A stretch of 22,600 nt of DNA from JBPCOB01 sp051000715 (GTDB lineage: Bacteria; Actinomycetota; Actinomycetes; JALYNC01), in the NCBI GenBank assembly GCA_051000715.1, contig JBPCOB010000041.1, forward strand, positions 1-22,600, given 5' to 3'. Positions 7,359 through 15,874 of this stretch are shown here, one piece after another. Within the stretch, counting starts at the first letter, position 1; every line of letters begins with the position of its first letter. The notes below the pieces were generated by a model. The model saw only the letters and a program-made list of their open reading frames with translations. It was not told the origin of the DNA and searched no databases. A program made the translations under genes and the position numbers.

Positions 7359-10300
7359 AACCAACGATTCGAACGCGTCTGGCTACGATCGCTGTGGTCT
7401 GCGCCGCGCTGCCCGGCACAATGAGCTCGCCGGCCGCAGCCGCGGCTCCGACGGGAGTGACCCTGAGCTGGGTCGTCCACGCCGCCCCGACCGGGGGTGG
7501 TAGCCGCGTCGACGTCTTCGCCGCCTCGGCCACAGCCATCGCGGGTTACGAGCTGCTGGCCACGGTAGACCACCGGGCGGCCACCCTGGTCGGCGCCGAC
7601 TCCCGTTCCGCACAGAATGAGAGCGCCGGGTTCCACGACGTGTCTATGAGCGGGCTCGAGGACCGAGCGGTCCTGGCCGCCTACGCCCCCCGAGGTTCGA
7701 CGCTGGCCGGCCAGGTCCGCCTGGGCAGCTTCTTCGTGGACCGGCTCGCCCCCGGGGCCGCCACCGTCGGGCTGTCGGCGATCCGCGTCGTCGACGCCTC
7801 CGGCTCGGCCCTCGACGTGCGGGGGACCGAGACCCGGCTCGTGAACGTCGGCGCCGGCCCGGCCTCGGGTCCCGCACCGGCCGGCTGGCAGTTGGCGCCC
7901 GGTGAGCCGCGGCCGAACCGTTCGACGGTTCAACAGGACCCGGAGCTGGAGCTGATCTGGCAGACGGCACGGTTGTCCGGGCAGCCCTGCGCCGCCGGCG
8001 TGCGACATCACGACGTCACCGGGGACGGGTGTGTGGATGTGGGCGACCTCGTCGTCGCCTCCCGCTGGAGCACTGGTCGCTACCCCACAACCCAGGTGCC
8101 GCTCGAGCGGACGTCGCCGTCCAGCAGTGGCCCGAGCACCACCACGACGGCGGCTTCGTTCACCGTGACGACCGTCGCGGACGCGGCCGACACCAACATC
8201 GGCAACGGGGCATGCCGGACGAGTGCGGGCACCTGCTCGCTGCGCGCGGCCATCCAGGAAGCGAATGCGCTCACCGGAGCGAACAGCATCCGGTTCGCCA
8301 TCCCCGGCGGCGGGGTGCACACCATCGTGTTGACCAAGGGCCTGCCCTCGCTCACCGACCAGACCGGTGGCACGAGCGTGGACGGGTACACCCAGCCCGG
8401 AGCCTCGCCCAACACCGACCCGTTGATCGACAACGCGCGGATCATGGTGGAGATCAAGGGTAACGGTGCGACGGACTTCGATGCCCTCGCGATCACCTCG
8501 GCCGGCAACACGATCCGGGGGGTGTCGATGTACAACGCCCGCCGGGAGGTCTGGATCTACGGGCCTGGAGCCGTCGGCAACAGCATCGTGGGTTGCTTCG
8601 TCGGGACCGACGCGACCGGAACGTTCGTCACGCCCGCCATCCAACTGGAGGCGATCGGCATCAAGATCGAGCAAGACGCACCCGACAACCGCGTCGGCGG
8701 ACCGGCCTCGGCTGACCGGAACGTCGTGTCCGGCAACGGCCGGCAGGGCATCGCGATGTGGCACAACCGGACCGATCGCACCGTCATCCAGAACAACATC
8801 GTCGGGCTCAGCCCCGACGGCACCCGCAGGGTGCCCAACCGCAAGCACGGTATCGACCTCAATTTCGGCGCTTCGGAGACCGTCGTCGGCGGCACGGGCC
8901 CCGGTGAGCGCAACGTCGTCAGCGGGAACGATGACGACGGCATCGAGGTGTCGCACACCAGCGCTACGGCCAACAACACGATCCGGGGCAACTTCATCGG
9001 CTCGGACGTGACCGGGACGACAGCCTCGGCCGCGACGGCCAACGCCAACGTCGGGGTTTTCCTGGAGGACGGGGTCAGCGCCAACCTGATCACCAACAAC
9101 ATCATCGTGAACAACACTTTGGGCGGGGTGACCATTATCAACGGGGGGGTCAACGGCGCCTCGAAGGGCAACGTCATCCGGGACAACTCGATCGGGGTCA
9201 GCGCGAACGGGACCGCCCTCGGGAACGGCCGCTTCGGCGTCACGATGAACGGCAGCGGCAATGCCGTTGGACCGGGCAACGTCATCCGGTTCAACGATGG
9301 CGCCGGCGTGCGCATCGACGAGACCGATGCCAGCGGCAACACCATCACGCAGAACGTCATCGCCGACAACACCGGCTTGTCGATCGACCTGAGTCCGGTC
9401 GGGTCGGTCAACCCGAACGATCCCGGCGACGCCGACACCGGAGCGGACACCAAGCTCAACTTTCCCGAGCCGTTCGTCGCCGGCAACGGTCAGCTGACCG
9501 GGACCACGTGCGCCCGGTGCACCGTCGAGATCTACCGCAGCGACGCGCCGGGTCGGCGTGGCCCGGCGCGGGCGTACCTGGGCAGCGTCCTGGCCGATGC
9601 CGCCGGGTCCTTCACCTACCGGACCTCCGACCCGGTCGGTTCGAGCTTCACCGCCCTCAGCATCGACGGTGCAGGCAACACCTCGGAACTCGCACTCACC
9701 GTGGCCCTGCAACGGTCGAACACCCCGCCGAGTATCAACGCCGGAGCGGACATCACCCTCGCCAAGGGTGAGTCGGCCACCTTGACCGCGGCGGTCTCGG
9801 ACCCCGACTCGACCTCCGCCGTCATCGAGTGGGATCTCGACGGTGACGGCAGTTTCGAGACCGTCGGCAACCCGGTGCAGTTCTCCACCGCCGGGATCAC
9901 CGCTCCGGCCACGGTCACGGTGCTGGCCAGGGCCACCGACCCGGGTGGACTCAGCGATACCGACAGCCTCGTGGTCACGGTCACCCCTTCGGCGGAGCAG
10001 AACATGCCGCCTCAGGCTCGGATGGTGGTGCCCAGCCAAGTGATGGCCGGCGCGACGTTCGGGATCACCCTGGACTCCCTCACGGACTCCCCCGAGGACC
10101 TCGCGGCCGGGCTCAGCTTCGCCTTCGACTGCGGGACCGGTTACGGCCCGGCCGGCCCGGCCCCGTCGACGAGCTGTCCGGCGGGTACCGGCACCTCCTT
10201 GGTCGTGCGCGCGAAGGTCTACGACCAGCACGGGGCGTCCACCCAGTACCCGGCGCGAATCGTGGTACAGCCCTACCTGCTGGCCAACCCGAGCTTCGAG

Positions 10301-11170
10301 GCGGGTACGACGCAGCCGGAGTCGTGGACCTGGACTACGTCGCTGCGCTGGGTGAATGCGCCTGTGCACAACGGGAGCCGCGCCGTCGCCAGCCCCTCCA
10401 CGGGCTCGTCGAGCGCCGTCCTGAGCCAGAGCTACGCCGCCGTCGAGCAGACGCGCTACTCGCTGTCCGGGTACTTCTCGGTGGGTGCCGCTGGCACCGG
10501 GTCGGCGACGTTCCGCTTGCGGTGGTACGACGCCGCGGGCACGAACATCTCCACCGTGACGGTCGGCACGACCGGTGCCGCGACGGGCACCTTCGACGAG
10601 CTTGCCAAATCGTTCATCGCTCCGACGGCGGCGTCCAGAGCCAAGGTCGAGGTGGCCTTCGCCACAACCGGACGGGTGATCGCCGTGGACGACGTGGTAC
10701 TGCGCCGCGACAACCAGATCCAGAACCCGGAGTTCGACCTGGACGACAATGCCGACGGCTTCCCCGACTTCTGGGTCACCCAGTCCCGCTTCACCCGGTC
10801 CAGCCAGCAGTCCCACCTGGGGGCGTACTCGGGCCGCGGCACCGGCGACGGCGGAAGCTTCACCCCCGGACAGCGATTCGACCAGGTCGTCCCGGGACAG
10901 ACGTACGTCGTCACCGCGTGGGTCGACATCCCTCCTACGGCCGACGCCTTCACTCTCACCGTGCGGCTGCGCTGGCTGGATGCGTCGGCGGCCAACACTG
11001 TTTCGGCACCGGCGGTGGCCACTCTGCACGCGGCCACCCCGGGCTGGACGCAGGTCAACGCGGTTCTCGTGGCGCCCGCAGGCGCCGTATACGGTCGGAT
11101 GGAGTTCGCCTTCTCCGGGGGTTTCACCGGTGTGGGTTACCTTGATTCGGTGGTCGTGGCCAAGGTGTGA
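7355..11170 (+). CDS. large secreted beta-helix protein with cohesin/dockerin-like, CSLREA, PKD and carbohydrate-binding-like regions
   Basis: A 1271-residue exported protein. Residues 1-31 are a signal peptide (basic start, hydrophobic core, SSPAAAAA). The next 130 residues resemble a cohesin-type beta sandwich. A single dockerin/EF-hand-like loop, DVTGDGCVDVGDL, is at 220-232. A CSLREA-type motif, CSLRAAI, is at 294-300. From about 380 to 690 there are many right-handed beta-helix coils (NTIRG, NVVSGN, NVIRDN repeats), as in pectate-lyase-like proteins. A PKD-like domain starts near 789 (DPDSTSAVIEWDLDGDGSF), and two CBM4/9-like jelly rolls begin near 978 (NPSFEAG) and 1124 (NPEFDLDDNADGFPDFW). 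The start ATG overlaps the previous stop (ATGA). It probably binds, cross-links or cleaves the exported glycan outside the cell; no catalytic residues can be pointed to. No sortase motif or C-terminal anchor is visible. Confidence 0.88.
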   Translation: MKPTIRTRLATIAVVCAALPGTMSSPAAAAAPTGVTLSWVVHAAPTGGGSRVDVFAASATAIAGYELLATVDHRAATLVGADSRSAQNESAGFHDVSMSGLEDRAVLAAYAPRGSTLAGQVRLGSFFVDRLAPGAATVGLSAIRVVDASGSALDVRGTETRLVNVGAGPASGPAPAGWQLAPGEPRPNRSTVQQDPELELIWQTARLSGQPCAAGVRHHDVTGDGCVDVGDLVVASRWSTGRYPTTQVPLERTSPSSSGPSTTTTAASFTVTTVADAADTNIGNGACRTSAGTCSLRAAIQEANALTGANSIRFAIPGGGVHTIVLTKGLPSLTDQTGGTSVDGYTQPGASPNTDPLIDNARIMVEIKGNGATDFDALAITSAGNTIRGVSMYNARREVWIYGPGAVGNSIVGCFVGTDATGTFVTPAIQLEAIGIKIEQDAPDNRVGGPASADRNVVSGNGRQGIAMWHNRTDRTVIQNNIVGLSPDGTRRVPNRKHGIDLNFGASETVVGGTGPGERNVVSGNDDDGIEVSHTSATANNTIRGNFIGSDVTGTTASAATANANVGVFLEDGVSANLITNNIIVNNTLGGVTIINGGVNGASKGNVIRDNSIGVSANGTALGNGRFGVTMNGSGNAVGPGNVIRFNDGAGVRIDETDASGNTITQNVIADNTGLSIDLSPVGSVNPNDPGDADTGADTKLNFPEPFVAGNGQLTGTTCARCTVEIYRSDAPGRRGPARAYLGSVLADAAGSFTYRTSDPVGSSFTALSIDGAGNTSELALTVALQRSNTPPSINAGADITLAKGESATLTAAVSDPDSTSAVIEWDLDGDGSFETVGNPVQFSTAGITAPATVTVLARATDPGGLSDTDSLVVTVTPSAEQNMPPQARMVVPSQVMAGATFGITLDSLTDSPEDLAAGLSFAFDCGTGYGPAGPAPSTSCPAGTGTSLVVRAKVYDQHGASTQYPARIVVQPYLLANPSFEAGTTQPESWTWTTSLRWVNAPVHNGSRAVASPSTGSSSAVLSQSYAAVEQTRYSLSGYFSVGAAGTGSATFRLRWYDAAGTNISTVTVGTTGAATGTFDELAKSFIAPTAASRAKVEVAFATTGRVIAVDDVVLRRDNQIQNPEFDLDDNADGFPDFWVTQSRFTRSSQQSHLGAYSGRGTGDGGSFTPGQRFDQVVPGQTYVVTAWVDIPPTADAFTLTVRLRWLDASAANTVSAPAVATLHAATPGWTQVNAVLVAPAGAVYGRMEFAFSGGFTGVGYLDSVVVAKV

Positions 11171-11220
11171 TGACCGAACCGCCCAATTCCATGCTGCGTC
11201 ACCACCGAGGACCGCGATGA
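11170..11220 (+). CDS. possible 16-codon coupling ORF
   Basis: A short frame, MTEPPNSMLRHHRGPR, starts at an ATG sharing a base with the previous gene's TGA (TGATG). It ends at a TGA that overlaps the next gene's ATG (ATGA). AAGG sits 4 bases before its start. It fills the only sizeable gap (46 bases) in an operon of otherwise touching genes, so it may serve to carry ribosomes across. It may equally be coincidence, since the next gene has its own GAGG at 11207-11210. Confidence 0.25.
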   Translation: MTEPPNSMLRHHRGPR

Positions 11221-11681
11221 TCGATCAGGACAGGTCAGGCCACGTCACCCCCGCTGCCGTGCCGGGCCTGTCGCCCCAGCCAGCGTTCCTGCCGTGGCCT
11301 TCGCTAGTGGGGTTGGCCACCGACGTCGCGCTCCTGCTCGCCACGGTGGCCCTACCGGTGCTTGCGGTGCTGGGCGTCGAGGGAGCGATCCGCCAGGCCA
11401 CGGCGTTGGGCGTACTGTGCCTCGCTCCCGGGTGGGGATGTGCCCGTGCGGCCGGACTGCCCGCCTCGACGCTCACCATGCTGATCGCCGTGGCCTCCAG
11501 TGTGGCCGCGACCATGCTGGTCGGGCTGGTCGCCGTCACCCGAGTGCAGTGGCACTGGATCTACGGCGTGGCCCTGATCGAGTTCATTGCCCTGGCGAGC
11601 CTGACCCTCACCCTCTGGCGGCATCACCGGCTGACGCTGATCGGGCGACGGAATCGAGCGTCTCGGCAAGGCACCCGCTGA
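11217..11681 (+). CDS. small polytopic membrane protein of unknown function
   Basis: A 154-residue protein with about four hydrophobic helices: LVGLATDVALLLATVALPVL, ATALGVLCLAPGWG, TLTMLIAVASSVAATMLVGL and WIYGVALIEFIALASLTLTL. A basic C-terminal tail follows. GAGG lies 6 bases before the ATG. I recognise no family. Its position between the secreted beta-helix protein and the flippase suggests a helper of glycan transport or polymerisation. The later 97-residue membrane protein has a comparable position next to the ABC permease. Confidence 0.75.
   Translation: MIDQDRSGHVTPAAVPGLSPQPAFLPWPSLVGLATDVALLLATVALPVLAVLGVEGAIRQATALGVLCLAPGWGCARAAGLPASTLTMLIAVASSVAATMLVGLVAVTRVQWHWIYGVALIEFIALASLTLTLWRHHRLTLIGRRNRASRQGTR
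11667..11677 (+). promoter_or_regulatory. ribosome binding site deciding a CTG start
   Basis: AAGG at 11668-11671 is followed by six bases and then CTG at 11678-11680. No ATG, GTG or TTG in the flippase frame lies at a usable distance from any Shine-Dalgarno here. The next in-frame GTG is at 11774, inside the first membrane helix. Confidence 0.5.
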
Positions 11682-12970
11682 AGGCGGCACTGATCGGGGA
11701 ACCGCCGCCAGCACCCAGCTCCGGACTGGGCCGCCAGGGCGGGGCCGTCCTGCTCAACACCGGACTGAACGGCGTGCTCGGAGCGGCGTTCTGGCTGCTG
11801 GCCGGGCGCCTGGCGGACACCGCCGACCTGGCCATCGCCTTAGCGGTGTCCTCCCTGGTCGTGCTGCTGTCCATGCTGACCCAGCTGAATCTCGGAGCGG
11901 CGCTGAGCCGGTTCATCGGGAGCGCGCAGCGGGCCCAACGTGCCCTGGTCGGATTGTGCTATCTGGTCGCCTTGGGGTGCAGCCTCGGTGTGGCCGTCAT
12001 GATCGTGGGCGTCGCAGCGCTCCGGGATGGCGCGATCGTCAGCGGCGCGGACTGGATGATCGTCGCGGCGCTGGCCGTCGCTGTCCCGCTGTGGACGGCG
12101 TTCGCCCTACAGGACAGCGTCCTCGTCGCGACCAGGCGGGCACCATGGGTTCCTCTGGAGAACGCCGCGGCCGCCCTGTTGCGGCTGGCCCTGCTACCCC
12201 TTCTGGCCGGGGCCGGTGCCATCGGAATCTTCGCCGCCTTTGTGCTGCCGGCGATCCCGGCCGTAGCCGCGATCTGGCTGCTCCTGCTCCCGCGGATACC
12301 GCACGGGCAGGCGCCGCAGGCGCACGCCGCGCGGAAGTTGGTCACGTTCGCGGTGGTGGGATTGCCCGGCGTGCTGGCGACGGCGGCCGCCCTCCGCTTG
12401 GTCCCTACCCTCATCCTCGAGGTGCGCGGGCCGGACCAAGCGGCCTTCATCGGGCTACCGTGGACCGTGGTGACCGTCGCCCTGTTGGCGATGCCCGCGC
12501 TGGCACTGGCACTGCTGGCCGAACTTTCTGCACCAGAGGCCGATGTCGGGCGGGTGCTGGTCAAGGCGCGACGCTTTATCCTGACACTGGTGCCCCTGTG
12601 CGCGACGGCGGCCTTACTGTCCTATCCGGTCCTGCTCGTGGCCGGCCCGGACTATGCCGCCCGCGGATTCCTCGTGCTTGCCGGCGGCGTGCTCGCCCTG
12701 GTGCCGGCCGCCGCCACCGAGACCACGATCGCGTTGCTGCGCCTGCGGGGGCGCCCCGGGGCAGCGACCGGTGTGCAGTTGTTCCGCGCCACCGTCCTGC
12801 TTGGGGCGACAACGGCGCTGGCGCTGCTGGATCAGCTCTGGCTGCTCGGCGCAGCAGTTATGCTTTCCTACGCCGCCGGCTGGGCGGCCAGCGAGTTCGT
12901 ACTCCGCCGCCGACCCGGTGCGGCACACCGGCTGGTCGGCTCCCGGCGCGGGTCCCAGGAGCGGGCGTGA
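11678..12970 (+). CDS. Wzx-like polysaccharide flippase (MOP superfamily)
   Basis: About 430 residues and roughly twelve membrane helices. The N-terminal layout, GAVLLNTGLNGVLGAAFWLL then LNLGAALSRFIG, is typical of polysaccharide flippases (N-terminal amphipathic stretch, then a first helix with a conserved small/Asn face). It would move undecaprenyl-linked repeat units across the cytoplasmic membrane. The likely start is CTG at 11678, overlapping the previous TGA (CTGA) with a well-placed AAGG. A start at GTG 11774 would cut into the first helix. The gene overlaps the next by GTGA. The coexistence with an ABC exporter in the same operon is unusual. The family call is firm at the fold level; the substrate is unknown. 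Confidence 0.82.
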   Translation: MKAALIGEPPPAPSSGLGRQGGAVLLNTGLNGVLGAAFWLLAGRLADTADLAIALAVSSLVVLLSMLTQLNLGAALSRFIGSAQRAQRALVGLCYLVALGCSLGVAVMIVGVAALRDGAIVSGADWMIVAALAVAVPLWTAFALQDSVLVATRRAPWVPLENAAAALLRLALLPLLAGAGAIGIFAAFVLPAIPAVAAIWLLLLPRIPHGQAPQAHAARKLVTFAVVGLPGVLATAAALRLVPTLILEVRGPDQAAFIGLPWTVVTVALLAMPALALALLAELSAPEADVGRVLVKARRFILTLVPLCATAALLSYPVLLVAGPDYAARGFLVLAGGVLALVPAAATETTIALLRLRGRPGAATGVQLFRATVLLGATTALALLDQLWLLGAAVMLSYAAGWAASEFVLRRRPGAAHRLVGSRRGSQERA

Positions 12971-14736
12971 CCGACACCGTCTTGATCGAACGCCGCGCTG
13001 ACGAGCTCCCCCAACCGACGCGGTTCCGCTCGTTTGCGTGGTCGCGCGCGGTCGGCCTTCTCGGTGCGGGCCTGGCTGCCATCGGTCTGGCCGGCGCTGA
13101 CAGCACGCAGATCGACAGCCTCGGCCTCCTGCGGGTCCTTCCGTTGCTGTACTACGCGGGCGTGGCCCTGCTGGTCATCGGCCTGGTCGAGGAGCTGTCC
13201 GTACCCCGTAAACGTGTGACCTGGTTCGCCGTCCTGGTCACCTTGCTCGTCATCCTGCTGCACGGCTTGCCCGGCTTCGTGGAGGCGAACCCGCGATTCT
13301 CCACGGCCTACATCCACGTCGGATTCATCGACCAGATCGCCTCTCAGGGAACGCTGCTGCCGCGGCTGGACGCACGGTTCAGCTGGCCCAGCTTCTTCAG
13401 TGGTGGAGCCGTTCTGCAAGAGGTCTCCGGCGGCGCCCCGGTGCTCTGGCTGGTGCGGTTCATGCCCGTGGTGATCAACCTCTTGGCGATCGCCGCCATC
13501 CTCGTGCTCGGCCGGGCCTGCCGCAGCCCGGTTCAGAGTGCCCGGGCCGCCGCGGTGCTGTACGTCCTGCTCAACTGGGTCGGCCAGGACTATCTGTCCC
13601 CGCAGGCCGTCGGCTTCGTGCTGTACCTCGCGATCATGTGCTGCGTGCTGGTGGTCTTTCCCGGCGACCCGTCGGACACCCGGCGCTGGCAGCGGCGCTG
13701 GTTGCACCCGCGCTCGCGACCCGGTACCGGATCGACGGCCCGCGGGCAAGGACGCTGTCTGCTCGGACTCACCGTGCTGGCCGCGGTGGGCGTGACGGCC
13801 CATCAGCTGACCCCGGGATTCCTTGCCGCCTCGCTCATCCTGCTGGGCTTGCTTAACCAGACCCGGCTGCGGGCGCTCGGGTGGTCCGTGGTGTTGATGA
13901 CCGCAGGTTGGCTCGGCTACGCCGCGGAGGTGTTCTGGCGGGGACAACTCAACAAGGTCGTCGGGAGCTTCGGCCAGGTCGACGTTCTGGTGCAGCAGAA
14001 CCTGGGCAAGCGCACCGGCGGCAGCGCCGGGCGGGAGGTCGTGGTAGCCGGGCGGCTCGGGCTGGCCCTCGTGGTGGCGGCCGCGACCCTGGTCGCGCTG
14101 GCGGTGCTCTGGCGTCGCCGGGACGTGCCGGTGGCACTGGCCACGCTCGTCGCTGCCCCCATCCCGATGCTCGTCGCGGCGGCCTACGGCGGCGAGATGG
14201 CGCTACGCGTCTTCCTCTTCGCCCTACCGGCCGCCAGCCTGCTCGTGGCCCAGGTGGCCTGCCCGGAAGGAATGTGGACCCGCACCCGGCGGGTGATCGT
14301 CTCCGCTGCCCTGGTCGCCCTGGTGCCCCTGTTCGTCCTGGCCCGCTTCGGCAACGAGTCCTTCGAGCAGGTGACCCCACAGGACCGGGCCATACTGTCC
14401 ACGGTCTACGACGTGGCACCCGACAACTCGATCGTGTACCAGCTGAACAACATCTCGATCCAACGCTTCGAGCGGCTCGATGAGGTCAGGTTCCGCACGC
14501 TGGACGCCAGCCTCGACGCCAAGGCGTTGACCGAGACCGTCGCCGACTCCGAGCCCTTCACCGGGCGGTTCATCATGGTCACCCATTCCCAGGAGGAGCA
14601 GGGCGTCGAGCTCGGTGGCGAGTCACCCGGCTGGTCGGCCGAGATCGTGGCCGAACTCCTGGCGACCGGATCGTTCGAGACCGTGCGGCGCGACGGCGAC
14701 GCGGTGCTCCTGCGCTACATCGGGAGTACCGGATGA
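12967..14736 (+). CDS. polytopic membrane protein, candidate polymerase or GT-C glycosyltransferase
   Basis: A 589-residue protein with about ten or more membrane helices and a C-terminal soluble region of about 130 residues (from GNESFEQVTPQDRAILS onward). An outward-facing loop after the third helix contains Glu106, Asp122 and Asp135 (FVEANPRFSTAYIH, then RLDARFSWPSFF), the kind of acidic loop that carries catalysis in GT-C enzymes. NWVGQDYLSPQAVGFVLYLA is a second distinctive motif; I associate it with uncharacterised actinobacterial glycan-locus membrane proteins. It lies directly after the flippase (GTGA overlap), the usual neighbourhood of a Wzy polymerase. It could therefore be the polymerase, an O-antigen-ligase-like enzyme or a lipid-linked sugar transferase; the sequence does not decide between them. 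Confidence 0.72.
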   Translation: MTDTVLIERRADELPQPTRFRSFAWSRAVGLLGAGLAAIGLAGADSTQIDSLGLLRVLPLLYYAGVALLVIGLVEELSVPRKRVTWFAVLVTLLVILLHGLPGFVEANPRFSTAYIHVGFIDQIASQGTLLPRLDARFSWPSFFSGGAVLQEVSGGAPVLWLVRFMPVVINLLAIAAILVLGRACRSPVQSARAAAVLYVLLNWVGQDYLSPQAVGFVLYLAIMCCVLVVFPGDPSDTRRWQRRWLHPRSRPGTGSTARGQGRCLLGLTVLAAVGVTAHQLTPGFLAASLILLGLLNQTRLRALGWSVVLMTAGWLGYAAEVFWRGQLNKVVGSFGQVDVLVQQNLGKRTGGSAGREVVVAGRLGLALVVAAATLVALAVLWRRRDVPVALATLVAAPIPMLVAAAYGGEMALRVFLFALPAASLLVAQVACPEGMWTRTRRVIVSAALVALVPLFVLARFGNESFEQVTPQDRAILSTVYDVAPDNSIVYQLNNISIQRFERLDEVRFRTLDASLDAKALTETVADSEPFTGRFIMVTHSQEEQGVELGGESPGWSAEIVAELLATGSFETVRRDGDAVLLRYIGSTG

Positions 14737-15026
14737 CCATCGCCCTCGGGATGTCCAGGGACCTCATCGATACCAGCACGGACTGGTTCGGCGGCCTGCT
14801 GCTGCTGCTTGCCCTCGGCTGCCTGCTCGCGCTGGACCTGCTGCGCCTGCGCATGCCGGCCCACGTCCGGCACCAGCCGCACACGGCCGGCCGGCGGGTC
14901 CGCTGCGCCGGCTGCGCCGGACTGCGCGCCCAGCGGCGAGAGAGCAGGTTGTGGCTGGCCTGCCTCGCGGCCGGATCGGCTTCCCTGGCCGTGATCGTGG
15001 TCCGCTTCGTCCTCCTGGCCGGATAG
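14733..15026 (+). CDS. small two-helix membrane protein with CxxC
   Basis: A 97-residue protein: helix one WFGGLLLLLALGCLLALDLL, a basic middle with RCAGCAG, and helix two LACLAAGSASLAVIVVRFVL. Its ATG overlaps the previous TGA (ATGA) and it ends 2 bases before the ABC permease gene. I do not recognise it. The context suggests an accessory to the membrane enzyme upstream or the permease downstream. Confidence 0.65.
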   Translation: MTIALGMSRDLIDTSTDWFGGLLLLLALGCLLALDLLRLRMPAHVRHQPHTAGRRVRCAGCAGLRAQRRESRLWLACLAAGSASLAVIVVRFVLLAG

Positions 15027-15028
15027 CA

Positions 15029-15874
15029 GTGCTCACCGGTTCCCAGCCGTCGGCGGCGCGAACGCGCACCATCGGACCGCCTCGACGCTTCGAGGTCCCC
15101 ATCCGCGAACTTCTCGAACGCCGGGAACTGCTGGGGTTCCTGGTCTGGCGGGACATCAAGATCCGATACCGGCAGACCCTGATCGGGATCGTGTGGGTGA
15201 TCCTGCAACCCCTGTGCGCGATGGCGATCTTCACCGTGATCTTCCAGCGCCTGGCGCGGCTGGAGCCCGACGGGGACTTCTACTTCCTGTTCGTCTACGC
15301 CGGGCTCGCCCCATGGCTGTATTTCAGTGCCGCCCTGGGCCAGGCCAGCAACGCGATGGTCGACAACGAACGCCTGCTCACCAAGGTCTACCTGCCGCGG
15401 CTGTACATGCCGCTTTCTCCCACCTTGACCGGCCTGCTCGACCTGGCGGTCTCGACGAGCCTGTTGATCGTGATGCAGTTGGTCTTCGGCACGGGAGGTC
15501 TGAGCTGGCGGGTGCTGACCCTTCCGCTGTGGGCCGGCCTGTTGTGGCTCTGGGTCGCCGCGCTGGGTTCGATGCTCTCGGCGATCAACGTGCAGTTCCG
15601 GGACGTCCGCTATGCCATGCCGTTCCTGATCCAGCTGCTGCTGTTCGTGTCTCCTGTCGTGTACTCCACCAGCATCATCCCTGCGGGTTGGCGCCCGCTG
15701 TACGCGCTGAATCCGCTGTCCACCGTGATCGACGGCTTTCGCTGGGCCATCGTCGGCGCTCCGTCGCTGCAGCCGGTTCCCGTCACGGTGTCCGTGCTGA
15801 CCGCGGTGGTCACCGGCCTGGCCGCCCTGGTCGTGTTCCACGCCAGCGAGCGAAGCTTCGCGGACGTGCTGTGA
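15029..15874 (+). CDS. wzm: ABC-2 type polysaccharide export permease
   Basis: A 281-residue permease of the Wzm/TagG family, with six predicted helices after a cytoplasmic start. The amphipathic entry LLGFLVWRDIKIRYRQTLIG leads to the conserved GIVWVILQPL first helix, and NPLSTVIDGFRW lies near the end, both family hallmarks. With the following ATPase it forms a transporter for finished lipid-linked glycan or a teichoic-acid-like polymer. It starts at GTG 15029, two bases after the preceding TAG, and overlaps the ATPase gene by GTGA. Confidence 0.92.
   Translation: MLTGSQPSAARTRTIGPPRRFEVPIRELLERRELLGFLVWRDIKIRYRQTLIGIVWVILQPLCAMAIFTVIFQRLARLEPDGDFYFLFVYAGLAPWLYFSAALGQASNAMVDNERLLTKVYLPRLYMPLSPTLTGLLDLAVSTSLLIVMQLVFGTGGLSWRVLTLPLWAGLLWLWVAALGSMLSAINVQFRDVRYAMPFLIQLLLFVSPVVYSTSIIPAGWRPLYALNPLSTVIDGFRWAIVGAPSLQPVPVTVSVLTAVVTGLAALVVFHASERSFADVL

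Noticed and set aside
7094..11029. Very long open frame (about 1300 codons) on the minus strand
   Set aside because: It lies opposite the secreted beta-helix gene. Its product is arginine-, glycine- and histidine-rich with no domain, as expected for an antisense shadow in high-GC DNA.
12868..13947. Minus-strand open frame of about 360 codons
   Set aside because: It is opposite the membrane-enzyme gene. The composition is rich in Q, H, R and D without any fold signal, so it is a shadow frame.
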